Below are positions 45,575-56,865 of a stretch of DNA of 64,000 nt, piece after piece. The stretch is from Lota lota (Eukaryota; Chordata; Actinopteri; Gadiformes; Lotidae), in NCBI GenBank assembly GCA_026745465.1, contig JACYXH010000001.1, positions 124,001 through 188,000 on the forward strand, in the 5' to 3' direction. A program made the translations under genes and the position numbers. The notes under the pieces are model-generated. The model did no database searches. It had not been told where the DNA came from and worked only from the letters and a program-made list of their open reading frames with translations. Each line of letters opens with the position of its first letter. Position 1 is the stretch's first letter.

Positions 45575-45874
45575 GTAGAAAGTGTGTGTGTGTGTGTGTG
45601 TGTGCGTGCGCTCAGTGAAATATAGTGACAGGCAGTGGGCTATTAATCAAATGCTGTATTCTTTCTAAAAGAAAAAGGAGCATGTTTTAAATTTGCCTGA
45701 TGAGTTTCCAAAAATAAACCAGAGCTGTGGTCTGTCCTGGAGGATGTCTCTGCAAGGTCCCAGTGCTGCAGGGTTGAACTGTGAGGCCAAACACACTAGA
45801 GATGATAAAGCAACAAGTCCTCTCTTAATCTCTCTGTCTTCCTGGACCAAGCCATGGGAGTCCTCTACAGCTGG

Positions 45875-46003
45875 AAAGTAGAGCTGTAGGTTGGCATAAG
45901 GAGATGATCAAGTATTGATAATCAGGCAAAGGTCTACAACTTACACACAACGGTAGAGCTGTAGGTTGGCATCAGGAGATGATCAAGTATTGAGATAATC
46001 AAC
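45875..46003 (+). repeat. Direct repeat, two copies of about 50 bases
   Basis: gtagagctgtaggttggcat ... gagatgatcaagtattga occurs near 45879 and again near 45952. Confidence 0.85.
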
Positions 46004-46113
46004 TAGTTTCCATTAGAGAACATATTTTGGTCTTGGAAGGTGTTAAAGTTCTGGCCTGGCCACTGTCCCAAAGCAATAGGGTTTAGAACGGGTTCCAACC
46101 TGTTAAATGTGTA

Positions 46114-46185
46114 AAGCAAGGCAACTCTATTTATATAGCAGCCTTCAAACAAAAGGCTTTGCTTTACAAAGGAAGAAATTAAATG
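46114..46185 (+). repeat. Common teleost interspersed repeat fragment
   Basis: The stretch caaggcaactctatttatat + agcagccttcaaacaaaaggctttgctttac matches a pattern I recognise as widespread in fish genomes. The family name is uncertain. Confidence 0.5.
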
Positions 46186-46964
46186 TACAAACGTGAAAAC
46201 AACAATCATTGGCAGAGAAAGAAAAAGGAGAATGGAAAATGTGAGTATAAGGTGGTAAAATAATAAATATATGTGTGCATGTAACATTGTTAATATGCAG
46301 CAAACTGAAATGTTTTGAACCCTGATTTAAAAGAACAAAGTGAATATTTGGCAGGAATTTGAGCACAAAGGTTTTTTTGGGGTAGAGATTAACAGTGGTC
46401 CACTATTATATATACCAACTACCACATAACTTAACATGTTAATATAACAATTAACCTTTACTTATTTATAGCTTCATAAACAGTATTATTCCACAACCAT
46501 CATCTCTTTTAATGAACATCTTTGTAGTTTACAGCTTCTATTTGAGGAACAATTATCATTTGACTGTATTGAAATGCAGGGGAATAATAGTTCAATTTGT
46601 CAGAATGTCAGATAGCACTTTTCTTTCTAATGTTATAGATATTATAGCATTAACACACTTGTGTTAATGCTAACAATGCTAATGTTACGTAGTGCTTGAG
46701 AGCACTACTTAACGGGCACACCGGCAGTTGGGAGGGTGTAGGGCGAGAAGACGTTCAGGGGAAGTTGTTGATTGACTAGCCTAACGCAGACCAAATAATT
46801 GCAGAGAATCAAAACTGTTTGTGTCTGACTGGTCGTATGCTTTGCATGAGTACAAAAATGATTTCCTTCACCTTAACACTCTATAAATACATTTTCAGTA
46901 TCATTTTTGGTAGGGACAATTCACAAGTGAAGAGCACACTCAGCGGCCCAATTCATGTGGCTCT
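46186..46964. other. Intron 22, AT-rich part
   Basis: Contains a 12-base perfect palindrome with a 4-base loop (46645-46656 with 46661-46672). Nothing else recognised. Confidence 0.55.
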
Positions 46965-48375
46965 AGTGGTGTAAACAGCTGGAACCTGACCCTGTAGTCC
47001 TGGCACCCTGGCTCCAGTGGTGTTCACAGCTGGAACCTGACCCTGTAGTCCTGGCACCCTGGCTCCAGTGGTGTTCACAGCTGGAACCTGACCCTGTAGT
47101 CCTGGCACCCTGGCTCCAGTGGTGTTAACAGCTGGAACCTGACCCTGTAGTCCTGGCACCCTGGCTCCAGTGGTGTTCACAGCTGGAACCTGACCCTGTA
47201 GTCCTGGCACCCTCGCTCCAGTGGTGTTAACAGCTGGAACCTGACCCTGTAGTCCTGGCACCCTGGCTCTAGTGGTGTTAACAGCTGGAACCTGACCCTG
47301 TAGTCCTGGCACCCTGGCTCTAGTGGTGTTCACAGCTGGAACCTGACCCTGTAGTCCTGGCACCCTGGCTCCAGTGGTGTTAACAGCTGGAACCTGACCC
47401 TGTAGTCCTGGCTCCAGCGGCTCATTAACAGCTGGAACCTGACCCTGTAGTCCTGGCACCCTGGCTCCAGTGGTGTTAACAGCTGGAACCTGACCCTGTA
47501 GTCCTGGCACCCTGGCTCCAGTGGTGTTAACAGCTGGAACCTGACCCTGTAGTCCTGGCACCCTGGCTCTAGTGGTGTTAACAGCTGGAACCTGACCCTG
47601 TAGTCCTGGCTCCAGCGGCTCATTAACAGCTGGAACCTGACCCTGTAGTCCTGGCACCCTGGCTCCAGCGGCTCATTAACAGCTGGAACCTGACCGTGTA
47701 GTCCTGGCTCCAGTGGTGTTAACAGCTGGAACCTGACCCTGTAGTCCTGGCACCCTGGCTCCAGTGGTGTTAACAGCTGGAACCTGACCCTGTAGTCCTG
47801 GCACCCTGGCTCCAGTGGTGTTAACAGCTGGAACCTGACCCTGTATTCCTGGCACCCTGGCTCTAGTGGTGTTAACAGCTGGAACCTGACCCTGTAGTCC
47901 TGGCTCCAGCGGCTCATTAACAGCTGGAACCTGACCCTGTAGTCCTGGCTCCAGCGGCTCATTAACAGCTGGAACCTGACCCTGTAGTCCTGGCTCCAGC
48001 GGCTCATTAACAGCTGGAACCTGACCCTGTAGTCCTGGCTCCAGTGGTGTTAACAGCTGGAACCTGACCCTGTAGTCCTGGCACCCTGGCTCCAGTGGTG
48101 TTAACAGCTGGAACCTGACCCTGTAGTCCTGGCACCCTGGCTCCAGTGGTGTTAACAGCTGGAACCTGACCCTGTAGTCCTGGCACCCTGGCTCCAGTGG
48201 TGTTAACAGCTGGAACCTGACCCTGTAGTCCTGGCACCCTGGCTCCAGTGGTGTTAACAGCTGGAACCTGACCCTGTAGTCCTGGCACCCTGGCTCCAGT
48301 GGTGTAAACAGCTGGAACCTGACCCTGTAGTCCTGGCACCCTGGCTCCAGTGGTGTTAACAGCTGGAACCTGACT
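46965..48375 (+). repeat. 51/45-base minisatellite, about 28 copies
   Basis: Unit gtggtgttaacagctggaac + ctgaccctgtagtcctggca + ccctggctcca (51), with a 45-base form starting gcggctcattaacagc and lacking caccctgg. Both lengths are multiples of three, so the minus strand stays open for long stretches. Largest array in the window; lies in the 7.1-kb intron within the PDZ domain. Confidence 0.96.
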
Positions 48376-50562
48376 GGGGTCACCTCTTTTTGCCCCCTTT
48401 AATGTTGTTCCAGCATTTGAGTTTCGAGTTAGCACCGACGGACCACCCACGGATTGTCCCATTGGTTCTGCGTAAGATTGCTTTTTTATGGAGTGGGATT
48501 ATCCAAAATCTTTCTAGCTGTTACTTTGTTTGAAGAGATTGAGACGCAAGGATGTTGATTTACATCCTTGTGTTGCATACAAGACAAGGTTGTGAGTAAA
48601 TTCACATGCACAGCTCGTCCAGATAGTTTTGTTTTATGTAATTCGCCGTTGAAGCTGTTTTTTTAAATGTGATCCAACAGGAAGTACGTCTTCTTGTGAA
48701 GCATCAGTTCTCCTCTCAGTTGTTTTCTCTTTTCCATGTATGATAGTTGGTTATAATGCACACAAAAGAAAAAACGGATTGTTGGGCAGAGAGATTCAGA
48801 GTGGACTCTGCGCTGCCGTGATTCACCTAGTGGTCTCTCAGGGTACTGCCCTGGGGTTGATCCTAAGTATGCAGCTGTACGCATTGCTGTGCGTGAAGAG
48901 GTTCCCTTACAGGAGCTTGTGGGGGGCTGTTCTTTGCTTTGTGGAGCTGGTCAGTCCTTTAGGCCAAATAAGGTCCTTGCTGCTTCCCTCCTCTTGACTG
49001 CGACTTACCATTCCTATGCTGTTTGTCTCTTCTGATTTGAAGATCACACACTTCCACACACTCTTGCTCTTATTCATTCAGAGGAACTATGACTTAATCA
49101 TCTAGAGCAATTGACTCTTTCTTTCCGTCACACAAACACTCTTTGTATGCTGGTAGCTCACGCTAACGCTCCAGAAGTTGGCTAGTGACGGGGGGTTCGC
49201 CGCTCTGCGCGCCCCACCCCCCGCTTCAAAAGGACCAGCCGGACGGGAGTGTGTGTCGGGACAGAACAGGACGCGGCAGCGAGGTAGACGTGGAGTACGA
49301 GTGTTATCAGCGGCTTCTGCTCTGGACTCGTATGCATGCATTTAATTAGGTGGCTTTAAGGAGGAAAACCAGAGCGCTGTGTTTACGGCATTCCTGTCTG
49401 CGGGGAAAAGTCACTTCATGTGTGGGATGCTTTACCGGCTCTGGTCGCAGCCCCTGTAGCAGTGTGGCATCCTGGCGTGTGCAAGTGAACTTGTACAACA
49501 TGTGGTTCTCTGTGGTGGGCAGGCTACAGGCTGAGGTACAGTGCAGTTTGTTTCTGTGTAATGCCTCACTTCTGTGTACACCCTTTTATCTTTGGGCCGA
49601 GGCTAGCTTTATCAGTTACTCAAAGGATCTATACTTGTGTGTACATAAAACAACTGCAGGAAGCAGTAGGACAAGACCCTAAAACAAGTGTAGTCATGTG
49701 TGTACACGTGTAAGAGCCCTCCAGTAAGAAGCATGGTGTGTTTGGTGCATCCAATGGTGTACATTCTAGCTATACCAGTTTTATTCTGCTTATTTTGGTC
49801 CACTGTTGATTCACTGTTGTGATCTGATGGTAGAAGTCCCACAGCATTCCATGGTCTGTTTGTCAGATATGTGTGAACCGTCATTGATTCAATGTTGAAC
49901 TCTTGAGAGGCAGAGAGAACTAGGATTATCTTTCCCATTGCATCTGTGGGTTTGTTTTTCCTTGGATGGCGTTGGATTGTGTGGAAGGGCTTCCTTCCCC
50001 GACGTCTCCCAGCTGGAGCTGAAGGAAACTGAGCCCTCCTGGTCTTCCTCTTGCTATGGTGTTTACTCATCGTACAATAGTAGCAGACCGCGCGCTGCAT
50101 TCCAGTCAACTGCAGACTCCCTTCCCAGTTTCTAATTGTAACTTGTGTTTTTTCCTACAGTGGGCCACTTTATGGCTCACTTAATGACTTGCCATCAATG
50201 GACTTAGTATGCTTTTATGGTACGTCATCATTTATTTTAGAAGGTGCCATTTCAGAAGGTCTTTGCATTGCTAATGAGCCTAAATCTGTTATTGGACAGA
50301 TCTGTGTTTTGAAATTCAGTCTTCATGGTTTTCAGTCTTCATTTCTAGGTGGTTCTGTTCCTTCAAATCTGCATTCCTCACAGAAGGAACATGTACTGAT
50401 AAGACCTCAATAATCCAGTGCTTTACCCAGTGGGACCCTGTTGGATCAACTGCCGTACTTTGACATAGTGTCTGTTTTTTAGGAATTTGAAGAATAGTAG
50501 TAGCAGTGAAACAATAGCATGAGAGAGCTCCCTCCCCTGAGGGCAAGAACAATGAGAGGATG

Positions 50563-50567
<5 letters not shown>
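48376..50567. other. Intron 22, middle part
   Basis: Apart from the CpG-rich patch at 49140-49345, no feature recognised. Open frames near 49350-49682 and 49612-50109 have no similarity I know. Confidence 0.5.
49140..49345 (+). other. Local GC/CpG-rich stretch in intron 22, nature unknown
   Basis: About 200 bases with more CpG than the surroundings (for example gacggggggttcgccgctct, ggacgcggcagcgaggtaga). It could be a repeat fragment or a small internal promoter. I see no TATA element, coding exon or other support, so no function is assigned. Confidence 0.3.
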
Positions 50568-50637
<70 letters not shown>

Positions 50638-50650
50638 AGACACACACACA
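50568..50650 (+). repeat. (AC)n microsatellite
   Basis: AC repeat with two agacacag interruptions near its 3' end. Confidence 0.95.
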
Positions 50651-50867
50651 CTTCCAAGAGAGCTTTTAGCAAGTTGTGTGTTCACAAAGCTACAAGTGAC
50701 TTGGAGTTACCCCTTTTGTGAAGCTCCCCTTCCAGATGTCTGGTCTAAACTGCTGGGACTTAATCCTCACGGAAATGATAGAGCTGCTAGTTTGCTCGGG
50801 GAGACAGAGCAAAAAGGAAAAGCTTAACACTATCATTGTGTCATTTATCACTTTTTACTTTAAGATA

Positions 50868-51170
50868 GGGGTGGAACGGTTCACAGAATTCACGGTTCAG
50901 TTCATATCACTGTTTTCAGTTCGGTATGGTACCTTTTTGGTAAAGCAGGTGCCTATAAAAAATTATACATATATTATTAACCACACGTATATAACCACCA
51001 TATATATTAACCACAATGCACTTCAGCTTTAGTAGTTACTTTTCTAGTAACAAATTGGAAATAATAAAGTACAACATTACACATATCAGGAAACATATTG
51101 GACCTTTTGTGACAATCTGAAAGTGTTTTAGCCTATATTATTCCTTTTACTTTGAATTAACCCATCGTCT
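50868..51170 (+). mobile_element. hAT-like element fragment
   Basis: Begins aggggtggaacggttcacag + aattcacggttcagttcata, which looks like the left end of a common fish hAT family. No matching right end found; the 3' limit is approximate. Confidence 0.4.
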
Positions 51171-51884
51171 AACCAGTGGGGTTATACACTGATGCCCACA
51201 CCTGCTATTTCAATCCTGCATTGACTGCTTTCTCACTCACACATTTTATAAATCAAAATATTTTTTCGAACTCAGGTAATTCTCTTAGTAACTAACTAAC
51301 TTAGTAACTTTTTTGCACTCAATCTGCTGTAGCTAAATATGGGCCTGTGCAAGGTGTTAAAACCTACATCTGTGTTCACTCAGTACTTTTGGGAAGTCCA
51401 TCACGCTGAACATGTAGTTGAGACAGCATGAACTGATGTCTAGGTATTGTAGGAAACCCCCTGCACCTTAACCTTTACTGTAGTCTGTATTCACTCTGAA
51501 TACTACGTTGTGTTTTGCTTCATACTCAGTCAGTCCTGTGCTGTCAGACAGCAAACATCATATTGGACCGTTATCCTGCATGTTAACTACACATGTCAGC
51601 ATGTGAGTCACGTTCTAGAAAGAGGAAGGAGGCCCATTGGCCCGTCAGGTGACTTGGCCCTAGGCAGATCACCATCAGGACCAGGAAGTCCTGTCTACCA
51701 GGTCATCAGACAACCTCTTTTAAGACCAGGAGGAAAACCTTAGAAATGGTAGCTCTCTAACAATAGAGACTCACTGGTAAAATTAGGGCTTGATAAATTG
51801 CTTTAAGTAATGAGCTGGTTGAATATTTTCTTTGTGTCTTTGAATATAAGTGATCAGGCACTGTATTGGCTATTGAGCTGCGGG

Positions 51885-52126
51885 GGCCTATGACCTGCGG
51901 GGGCCAATGAGCTGCAGGGGCCAATGAGCTGCGGGGGCCAATGAGCTGCGGGGGCCAATGAGCTGCGGGGGCCAATGAGCTGCGGGGGCCAATGAGCTGC
52001 GGGGGCCAATGAGCTGCGGGGGCCAATGAGCTGCGGGGGCCAATGAGCTGCGGGGGCCAATGAGCTGCGGGGGCCAATGAGCTGCGGGGGCCAATGAGCT
52101 GCGGGGGCCTATGAGCTGCGGGGGCC
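51885..52126 (+). repeat. 17-base minisatellite, about 14 copies
   Basis: Unit gagctgcgggggccaat, very homogeneous. Its end merges into a 22-base-arm palindrome (52126-52172). Confidence 0.95.
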
Positions 52127-52172
52127 TTATGAGTTCCACAGCCTAGGGGGCCTAGGCTGTGGAACTCATAAG
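52126..52172. repeat. Perfect palindrome at the end of a minisatellite
   Basis: Arms 52126-52147 and 52151-52172, exactly complementary over 22 bases, with a 3-base loop (ggg). The left arm begins inside the last degenerate unit of the 17-base array. Confidence 0.93.
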
Positions 52173-52675
52173 AGATTCAACAGTTCACAATTGGCCGTTG
52201 AGGTGGAAGGCAGGCAGGCAAATTATTACAAATTACTGTGTGTGTACATGTATGTGCGTGTGCTTGCGTGTACCAACTGTTCACGACGCAAAGCAAGTTG
52301 GTAAGAAAGCTCAATAGTCGTTTTCACTGACACTGTCCACACTGTTGTGTGTCTCTGTAGTGGACCTGATGGATTCCACATGTGACCATGTTGTCCCTGT
52401 CACTAGCACTACGGCTCTTTCAACTGCAGTTTAAAGACAACAAACCACATACCAAAACGGAAGACTCTGTGACTGCTGTATCCAAAATAATCGGTTGAAA
52501 ATATGAAACAACGGTTAACCACCACCATGATGGAACTACCCGATGACTCCCACATGCTGTACCTTTTATTTCCCTGGTTTTTGAATTTTCATAATATAAA
52601 TATGTATTTATGTTTATTATCATATTTAGCAGTTATTTAGCTTTACAATGATATCCTTCTCTCTGTTGTCACTAG

Positions 52676-52741
52676 GGTGCAGGGCAAGAGAAACTGGGAA
52701 TCTACATCAAGTCTGTTGTCAAGGGAGGAGCTGCTGACATG
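52676..52741 (+). CDS. afdn: afdn coding exon 23: PDZ domain
   Basis: A 66-base exon encoding GAGQEKLGIYIKSVVKGGAA then DM, PDZ strands beta2-beta3 (mammalian GAGQDKLGIYVKSVVKGGAAD). Phase 0 in and out. Acceptor gttgtcactag; donor atg|gtaatg, followed at once by CTCA-type repeats. It lies 7.1 kb after exon 22. Confidence 0.95.
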
Positions 52742-52747
52742 GTAATG

Positions 52748-52796
52748 CACTCACTCGCTCGCTCACTCACTGACTCACTCACTCACTCACTCACTT
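52748..52796 (+). repeat. CTCA-type simple repeat at the exon 23 donor
   Basis: actcactcgctcgctcactc and variants fill more than half of the 83-base intron between exons 23 and 24. A similar run follows exon 26 (57450-57497). Confidence 0.92.
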
Positions 52797-52824
52797 TCTC
52801 TAACTATTTGCTCGTTTCTACTAG

Positions 52825-52898
52825 GATGGCCGTCTGGCAGCTGGGGACCAGTTGCTGAGTGTAGATGGGCGTAGTCTGGTGGGCCTATCCCAGGAGAG
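52825..52898 (+). CDS. afdn: afdn coding exon 24: PDZ domain
   Basis: Encodes DGRLAAGDQLLSVDGRSLVG then LSQER, identical in these blocks to mammalian afadin; GDQLLSVDG is the classic PDZ beta4-beta5 motif. Phase 0 in, phase 2 out (AG|gtagga). The preceding intron is only 83 bases. Confidence 0.96.
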
Positions 52899-53296
52899 GT
52901 AGGAATCACCCTGGCCACCCTTACCAATCACCCTAACTTCCTAGAAGCAGGAACGAGGCGTTAAGGCCTATGAATGCTGGGCAAGGGCAACACCCTTACT
53001 TCCTCGTTGCAGGAACAGACCTTTTGGCCTTTACATGCTCGGGCCAAGCCACAAGCTGACCGCCTTTGGCTGCTAAATGGAGTGTCTCTATGTATAATAG
53101 CCAAAAGAAAGCTTGTATTTGTAAACCTAAAAAATAAACTGAATCGTTGATACATTTTAAATATTTAACATTTAAGATTTAAGACCAATTCCAAGTTAAA
53201 AAAAAAGACAAAACCTGGACTTTAGTCCTAGAAGACTGCTCTTTTCAGTCATGCTTTTTTTCTGTCTTCATTCTGTCGTTGTCTGTGTGTGGTCAG

Positions 53297-53415
53297 AGCT
53301 GCAGAGCTGATGACGCGAACGGGCTCTGTGGTGACCCTCGAGGTGGCCAAGCAGGGTGCCATTTACCATGGCCTTGCTACTCTGCTCAACCAGCCAAGCC
53401 CCATGATGCCCAGAG
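53297..53415 (+). CDS. afdn: afdn coding exon 25: PDZ domain end
   Basis: Encodes AAELMTRTGSVVTLEVAKQG then AIYHGLATLLNQPSPMMPR: PDZ helix alpha2 (AAELM), the last strand and the conserved extension. Phase 2 in (AG|A), phase 1 out (G|gtgcgt). Acceptor gtgtgtggtcag. Confidence 0.96.
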
Positions 53416-53564
53416 GTGCGTACCACCTACCTGCTGCCAGCCCCTTGTCTCACCTGTTGCATTCCTGGGACCAAAATGCTTGCATTTGCGACCATTTATT
53501 ATGTGGATTTAATTGTTTATATTTGACGGGTTTTTTTGGCCTGTAAAAAAGGAAAGTTGTATAT

Positions 53565-53566
53565 AA

Positions 53567-53625
<59 letters not shown>
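53565..53625 (+). repeat. (GATA)n microsatellite
   Basis: About 15 tetranucleotide units, followed by a short TG run and AT-rich sequence; an AT run lies at 53770-53793. Confidence 0.95.
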
Positions 53626-53894
53626 TGTGTGTGTGTGTATATATAAATATATATGTTGCGACTGCCCTATTTTATGGTGTTGCAGCGCCAATATTACATG
53701 TTTGGGGAGAACCCTTCAATATATTTATATATACTGTATGTAACTTTTCTTAGACACTATAATATATTTATATATATATATATATATATATATACAGTAT
53801 GTAACTTTTCTAAGACTGTTTTCATTTCTGAAACTGTAATTGGTTAAAGCACATGTTTCATTGGAATAACGCTTCAAAAAGCAAAACGGCAATA

Positions 53895-54060
53895 TACCGT
53901 CAGTGCTGTTGTGGAGGAAGTCAGTGTCTTTGGGATCCACTCTTGCTCCGAGTCCGACTCGGTTACGGCAGAGCTTCAAGGTGAAGCGGGGCGCACACCA
54001 GACGAGCCAGGGGCCGCACACCAGACGAGCCAGGGGCCGCCGCGTCGGGCGGCGTCCACT
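53895..54060 (+). repeat. Shared module M, best-preserved copy
   Basis: gggatccactcttgctccga ... gactcggttacggcagagct ... gcgcacaccagacgagccag, then a 24-base tandem duplication of the last block. Similar sequence occurs at 4543-4596 and 36253-36306 (left part only), 22737-22865 and 62068-62195 (inverted) and 12620-12745 (partial). Host element not defined here. Confidence 0.7.
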
Positions 54061-54074
54061 TTAGGTCTTGTTCT

Positions 54075-54270
54075 GTGTTGAAGGTTTTGATCAGTGCTGG
54101 AAGTTATAGCGCGGCTGTATGGCGGTGTTGGAGCTCTCATTGGAAACACGAGCCACTTAAGCTCCAGTGAAGACCCACTGCCTTGAATGTATGGCGGTGC
54201 TTCAAATGATCACACGCAGCACTGGCGCTATTCAAGAGCATGTTGAAGAAATGCACTGTTTGTGCGGGGG
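54075..54270 (-). repeat. Dispersed repeat family Y, inverted copy
   Basis: Reverse complement of the family Y 3' half: cagtgctggaagttatagcg, gtatggcggtgttggagctc and tcaagagcatgttgaagaaa. Compare 10260-10390 and 31010-31235. Confidence 0.6.
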
Positions 54271-54323
54271 CCACCAAATGAAAAAGTTAGTGGCACCAGT
54301 GCCAGCAGTAGTATAGTCTTGAG

Positions 54324-54884
54324 TACAAGTACTTACATTTGGGTACTCGCCGATACGAGTACGCCATGGTTACGGCCCACGGCAACTTTGTGAAAAGTTT
54401 TTAGTTTAGAGTTATAATGAGCATTGTTGTTATATGAAATACACCACACACCGTAGCGATATACTATAGGTGCCCGGGAATCCTAACCCTCGGACGCGGG
54501 TATTAAATAAACCGCTGCTCAGACGGAGCTTCACCATCCACACACACCGTAGCGTTATACTGTAAGTGTCCGAAAAGCTCAACTTTCTCTCGGACGCCGC
54601 AGTCAACCGCTGCCCAGACAGAGCTCCACACATCCAGACAGACCGCGTCGCCGGGGCCCCTTTTTTCTCTAAATTGGGGACCTTTTTCAGTAACAGTGGC
54701 ATCGATTAGTATGTTGACGATCATGTAGGACAAATTACCACGTTTAAAAAAAAAATAAAGAAAAGAAAACGTTTTGGGTTCACTGGCTCTTCAACGTCAC
54801 GTTGCATAAAGTTGAATCAGGTGGTTGTATCTGAGAAGCTTTACGAGTACATGAGCTCCGAGTACTGGTATCGGCGCATCTCTA
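54324..54884 (+). mobile_element. hAT-like insertion with perfect 8-base target duplication (GTCTTGAG)
   Basis: Flanked by gtcttgag at 54316-54323 and 54885-54892. The unoccupied site (tagtcttgagccctgctgtg) is at about 56605-56625. Subterminal motifs with cgccgatac / gtatcggcg near the two ends support an inverted-repeat transposon. The interior matches 15715-16235. No transposase. Confidence 0.85.
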
Positions 54885-54938
54885 GTCTTGAGCCCTGCTG
54901 TGTTGAGCCTAAGAGCTGCTTTCAGAAGATGTCCTAAC

Positions 54939-55612
54939 TTGAGATGTTACGATACCTATTTTTCCTTCCCGATACCAATTCCGATACCTGAACTTGTGTA
55001 TCTGCCGATACAAAGTAAGATTTTTCTTTTTGGGATATATATTATCTATTTATTTTAACAGCTGTATACTACTAACCCTGTATGGATGTGATATGATTAC
55101 TATCATTGTTGTATGGCCTGGCTCAGGTTAAACCCTTTGTAAAACATGACCAAATACATACAGCATGTAGCATTGTAACTACTAATAGCACAGTGTATAG
55201 TCGGTTCACTTACTGTCGACAAAATGTACTATTGTGAGTCGCTTTGGATAAGCGTATTCTCTAGTTTGACTGAAAAATAAGTTTTGTTTTCAGTCCAACT
55301 AGATAATTTACATTTATAATTATAATAACACATTTGTACTCTAAACTTCTAGTTTAGCGTGAGCATCCATCTTTTTCCGACTTGGTAGCTCGAACGCACG
55401 TAGCTTGGAGAAGATGAGTTTCCCATTTCCGACTTCCCGCCCCCGACCATTACCGAATGCAGCGTAACACTGCACATTTTTTTTGCCTGTGTAGTAAACG
55501 AGCTACGAGCTATCACATGATATCGGATCGGCGCATAGACTTGCGTACTCGCCGATACCCGATACTGCATTTTAGGCAGTATCGGAGGCATTTCGTTATT
55601 GGAACAACGCTA
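54939..55612 (+). mobile_element. hAT-like insertion with perfect 8-base target duplication (GTCCTAAC)
   Basis: Flanked by gtcctaac at 54931-54938 and 55613-55620. The unoccupied site (catgtcctaaccacattaaa) is at about 56656-56675. The ends ttgagatgtt / aacaacgcta are imperfect inverted repeats; inner cgatacc/gtatcgg motifs at both sides. Includes a teleost tail motif (55236-55262) and a ttccgacttggtagctcg fragment like that in the 38426 element. No transposase. Confidence 0.85.
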
Positions 55613-56574
55613 GTCCTAACCACATTAAACCGTCCGTATTGAAGTTACAAATCCAGAATATATCCCGTAAATATGAGTTTGTAGTTGATCACTCAAAATT
55701 ATAATATGCCAGCTGTGTTCGAAGGGAGGGACTAAGCAATAGATAAATCCTTTTCAAAACAGTAAATGTTTCCACTTGAAAATGAATATATTCAATACAA
55801 AATGAAGCTACCATCATAGTTTTTTCTTCAAATGTAGGACCTACCATTGTTCACACTGCCAGCAGCAACATCTAAGCGCCAAGATCAAACCCGCCTTCCA
55901 ACAGCAGTCTGCCGTCGCCCATGGCGACGGCTGCATGTAGTGGTTCTAGGCTGTGTGGTGGTTTGTTGACTTGGGAAAAGAAGCAGGACTCCTCCAGACA
56001 ACGCCCTTCCTCGTGGTTCACCCTGTAGCCGCGTAAAGCTCAACATCCGCCAGCCTGTGTGTGTTCTTGTGTGAACTTGAACAGCAAAAAGTGCGCACAC
56101 ACAAACACACACCGACAGACAGACAGTATGTCTCCTTGACATTTGTGTGAGTTCGATGTTCCTGAAATAACCAACATAGAGTTGAACTGTGGAGGCGATG
56201 TGTCTGATGGAATGTGACCTCGTGTGTTTGTTAAGGGAGTCCTCCCGTCCGTCCAGTGGACTGGAGTGACGTTTTAAAGGGGATTTCCATTAAGATGGCC
56301 ACCCCACTGTGTGTTCCACTGTCAACAGAGGCCAGATGCCTCAGCCCACAGCCCTGCCCACTCAGACTAAATTACCAGATGATTTCACATCTTTGGCTGC
56401 ATGTTTTTTATTGCTATAAGGGCAAAACTTAATTTAACATGCTTTGTCTTGAGTGTGTGCAAACATAATGCTGTGGCTGACTCTATAAATTAACATCAAA
56501 TATGAATGTATGTAACAATATATTGACAAACAGTCCCTTCAAAGCGGCAAAAAAAAAGTGCGATCAAAAAAAAG

Positions 56575-56865
56575 GGTGGCACCAATACCAGCAGTAGTAA
56601 ATGTTAGTCTTGAGCCCTGCTGTGTTGAGCCCAAGAGCTGCTTTCAGAAAATGGGACATGTCCTAACCACATTAAACCTTCCATATAAAAGTTACAAATC
56701 CAGAATATATCCGAGAAATGTGAGTGTGTGTGTGTAGCTGATCATTCTGAATTGTCATAAGCCAGCTGTGTTCGAAGGGAGGGACTTAGTGATAGGTCAA
56801 TTCTCTTCAAAACAGTAAAAGGAACACGCCCGTCCTCGTGTTCACCCTGTAGCCTCGTAAACGAC
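56575..56865 (+). repeat. Duplicated segment R, copy 2 (empty of insertions)
   Basis: Continuous version of the segment, carrying single copies of gtcttgag and gtcctaac at the positions where copy 1 carries insertions. Whether the two copies arose by local duplication or are members of a dispersed family is not decided by this window. Confidence 0.75.

Larger units (their letters stand above)
54282..56040 (+). repeat. Duplicated segment R, copy 1 (interrupted by two hAT insertions)
   Basis: Once the two insertions are set aside, the flanks read like 56575-56865: gtggcaccag...agcagtagta, ccctgctgtgttgagcc..., taaccacattaaacc..., gccagctgtgttcgaaggga..., and cctcgtggttcaccctgtag near 56010. 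Copy 1 also has about 240 bases (about 55780-56000) absent from copy 2. Confidence 0.75.

Noticed and set aside
46953-48462. Minus-strand frames with GLQGQVPAVNTTGARVP repeats
   Set aside because: The 51/45-base units are multiples of three, so openness is automatic. No start context, splice sites or domain.
49140-49345. Internal CpG promoter of afdn
   Set aside because: The CpG excess is small and local; no initiator, first exon or start codon with a usable donor could be supported, so it is listed only as a compositional feature.
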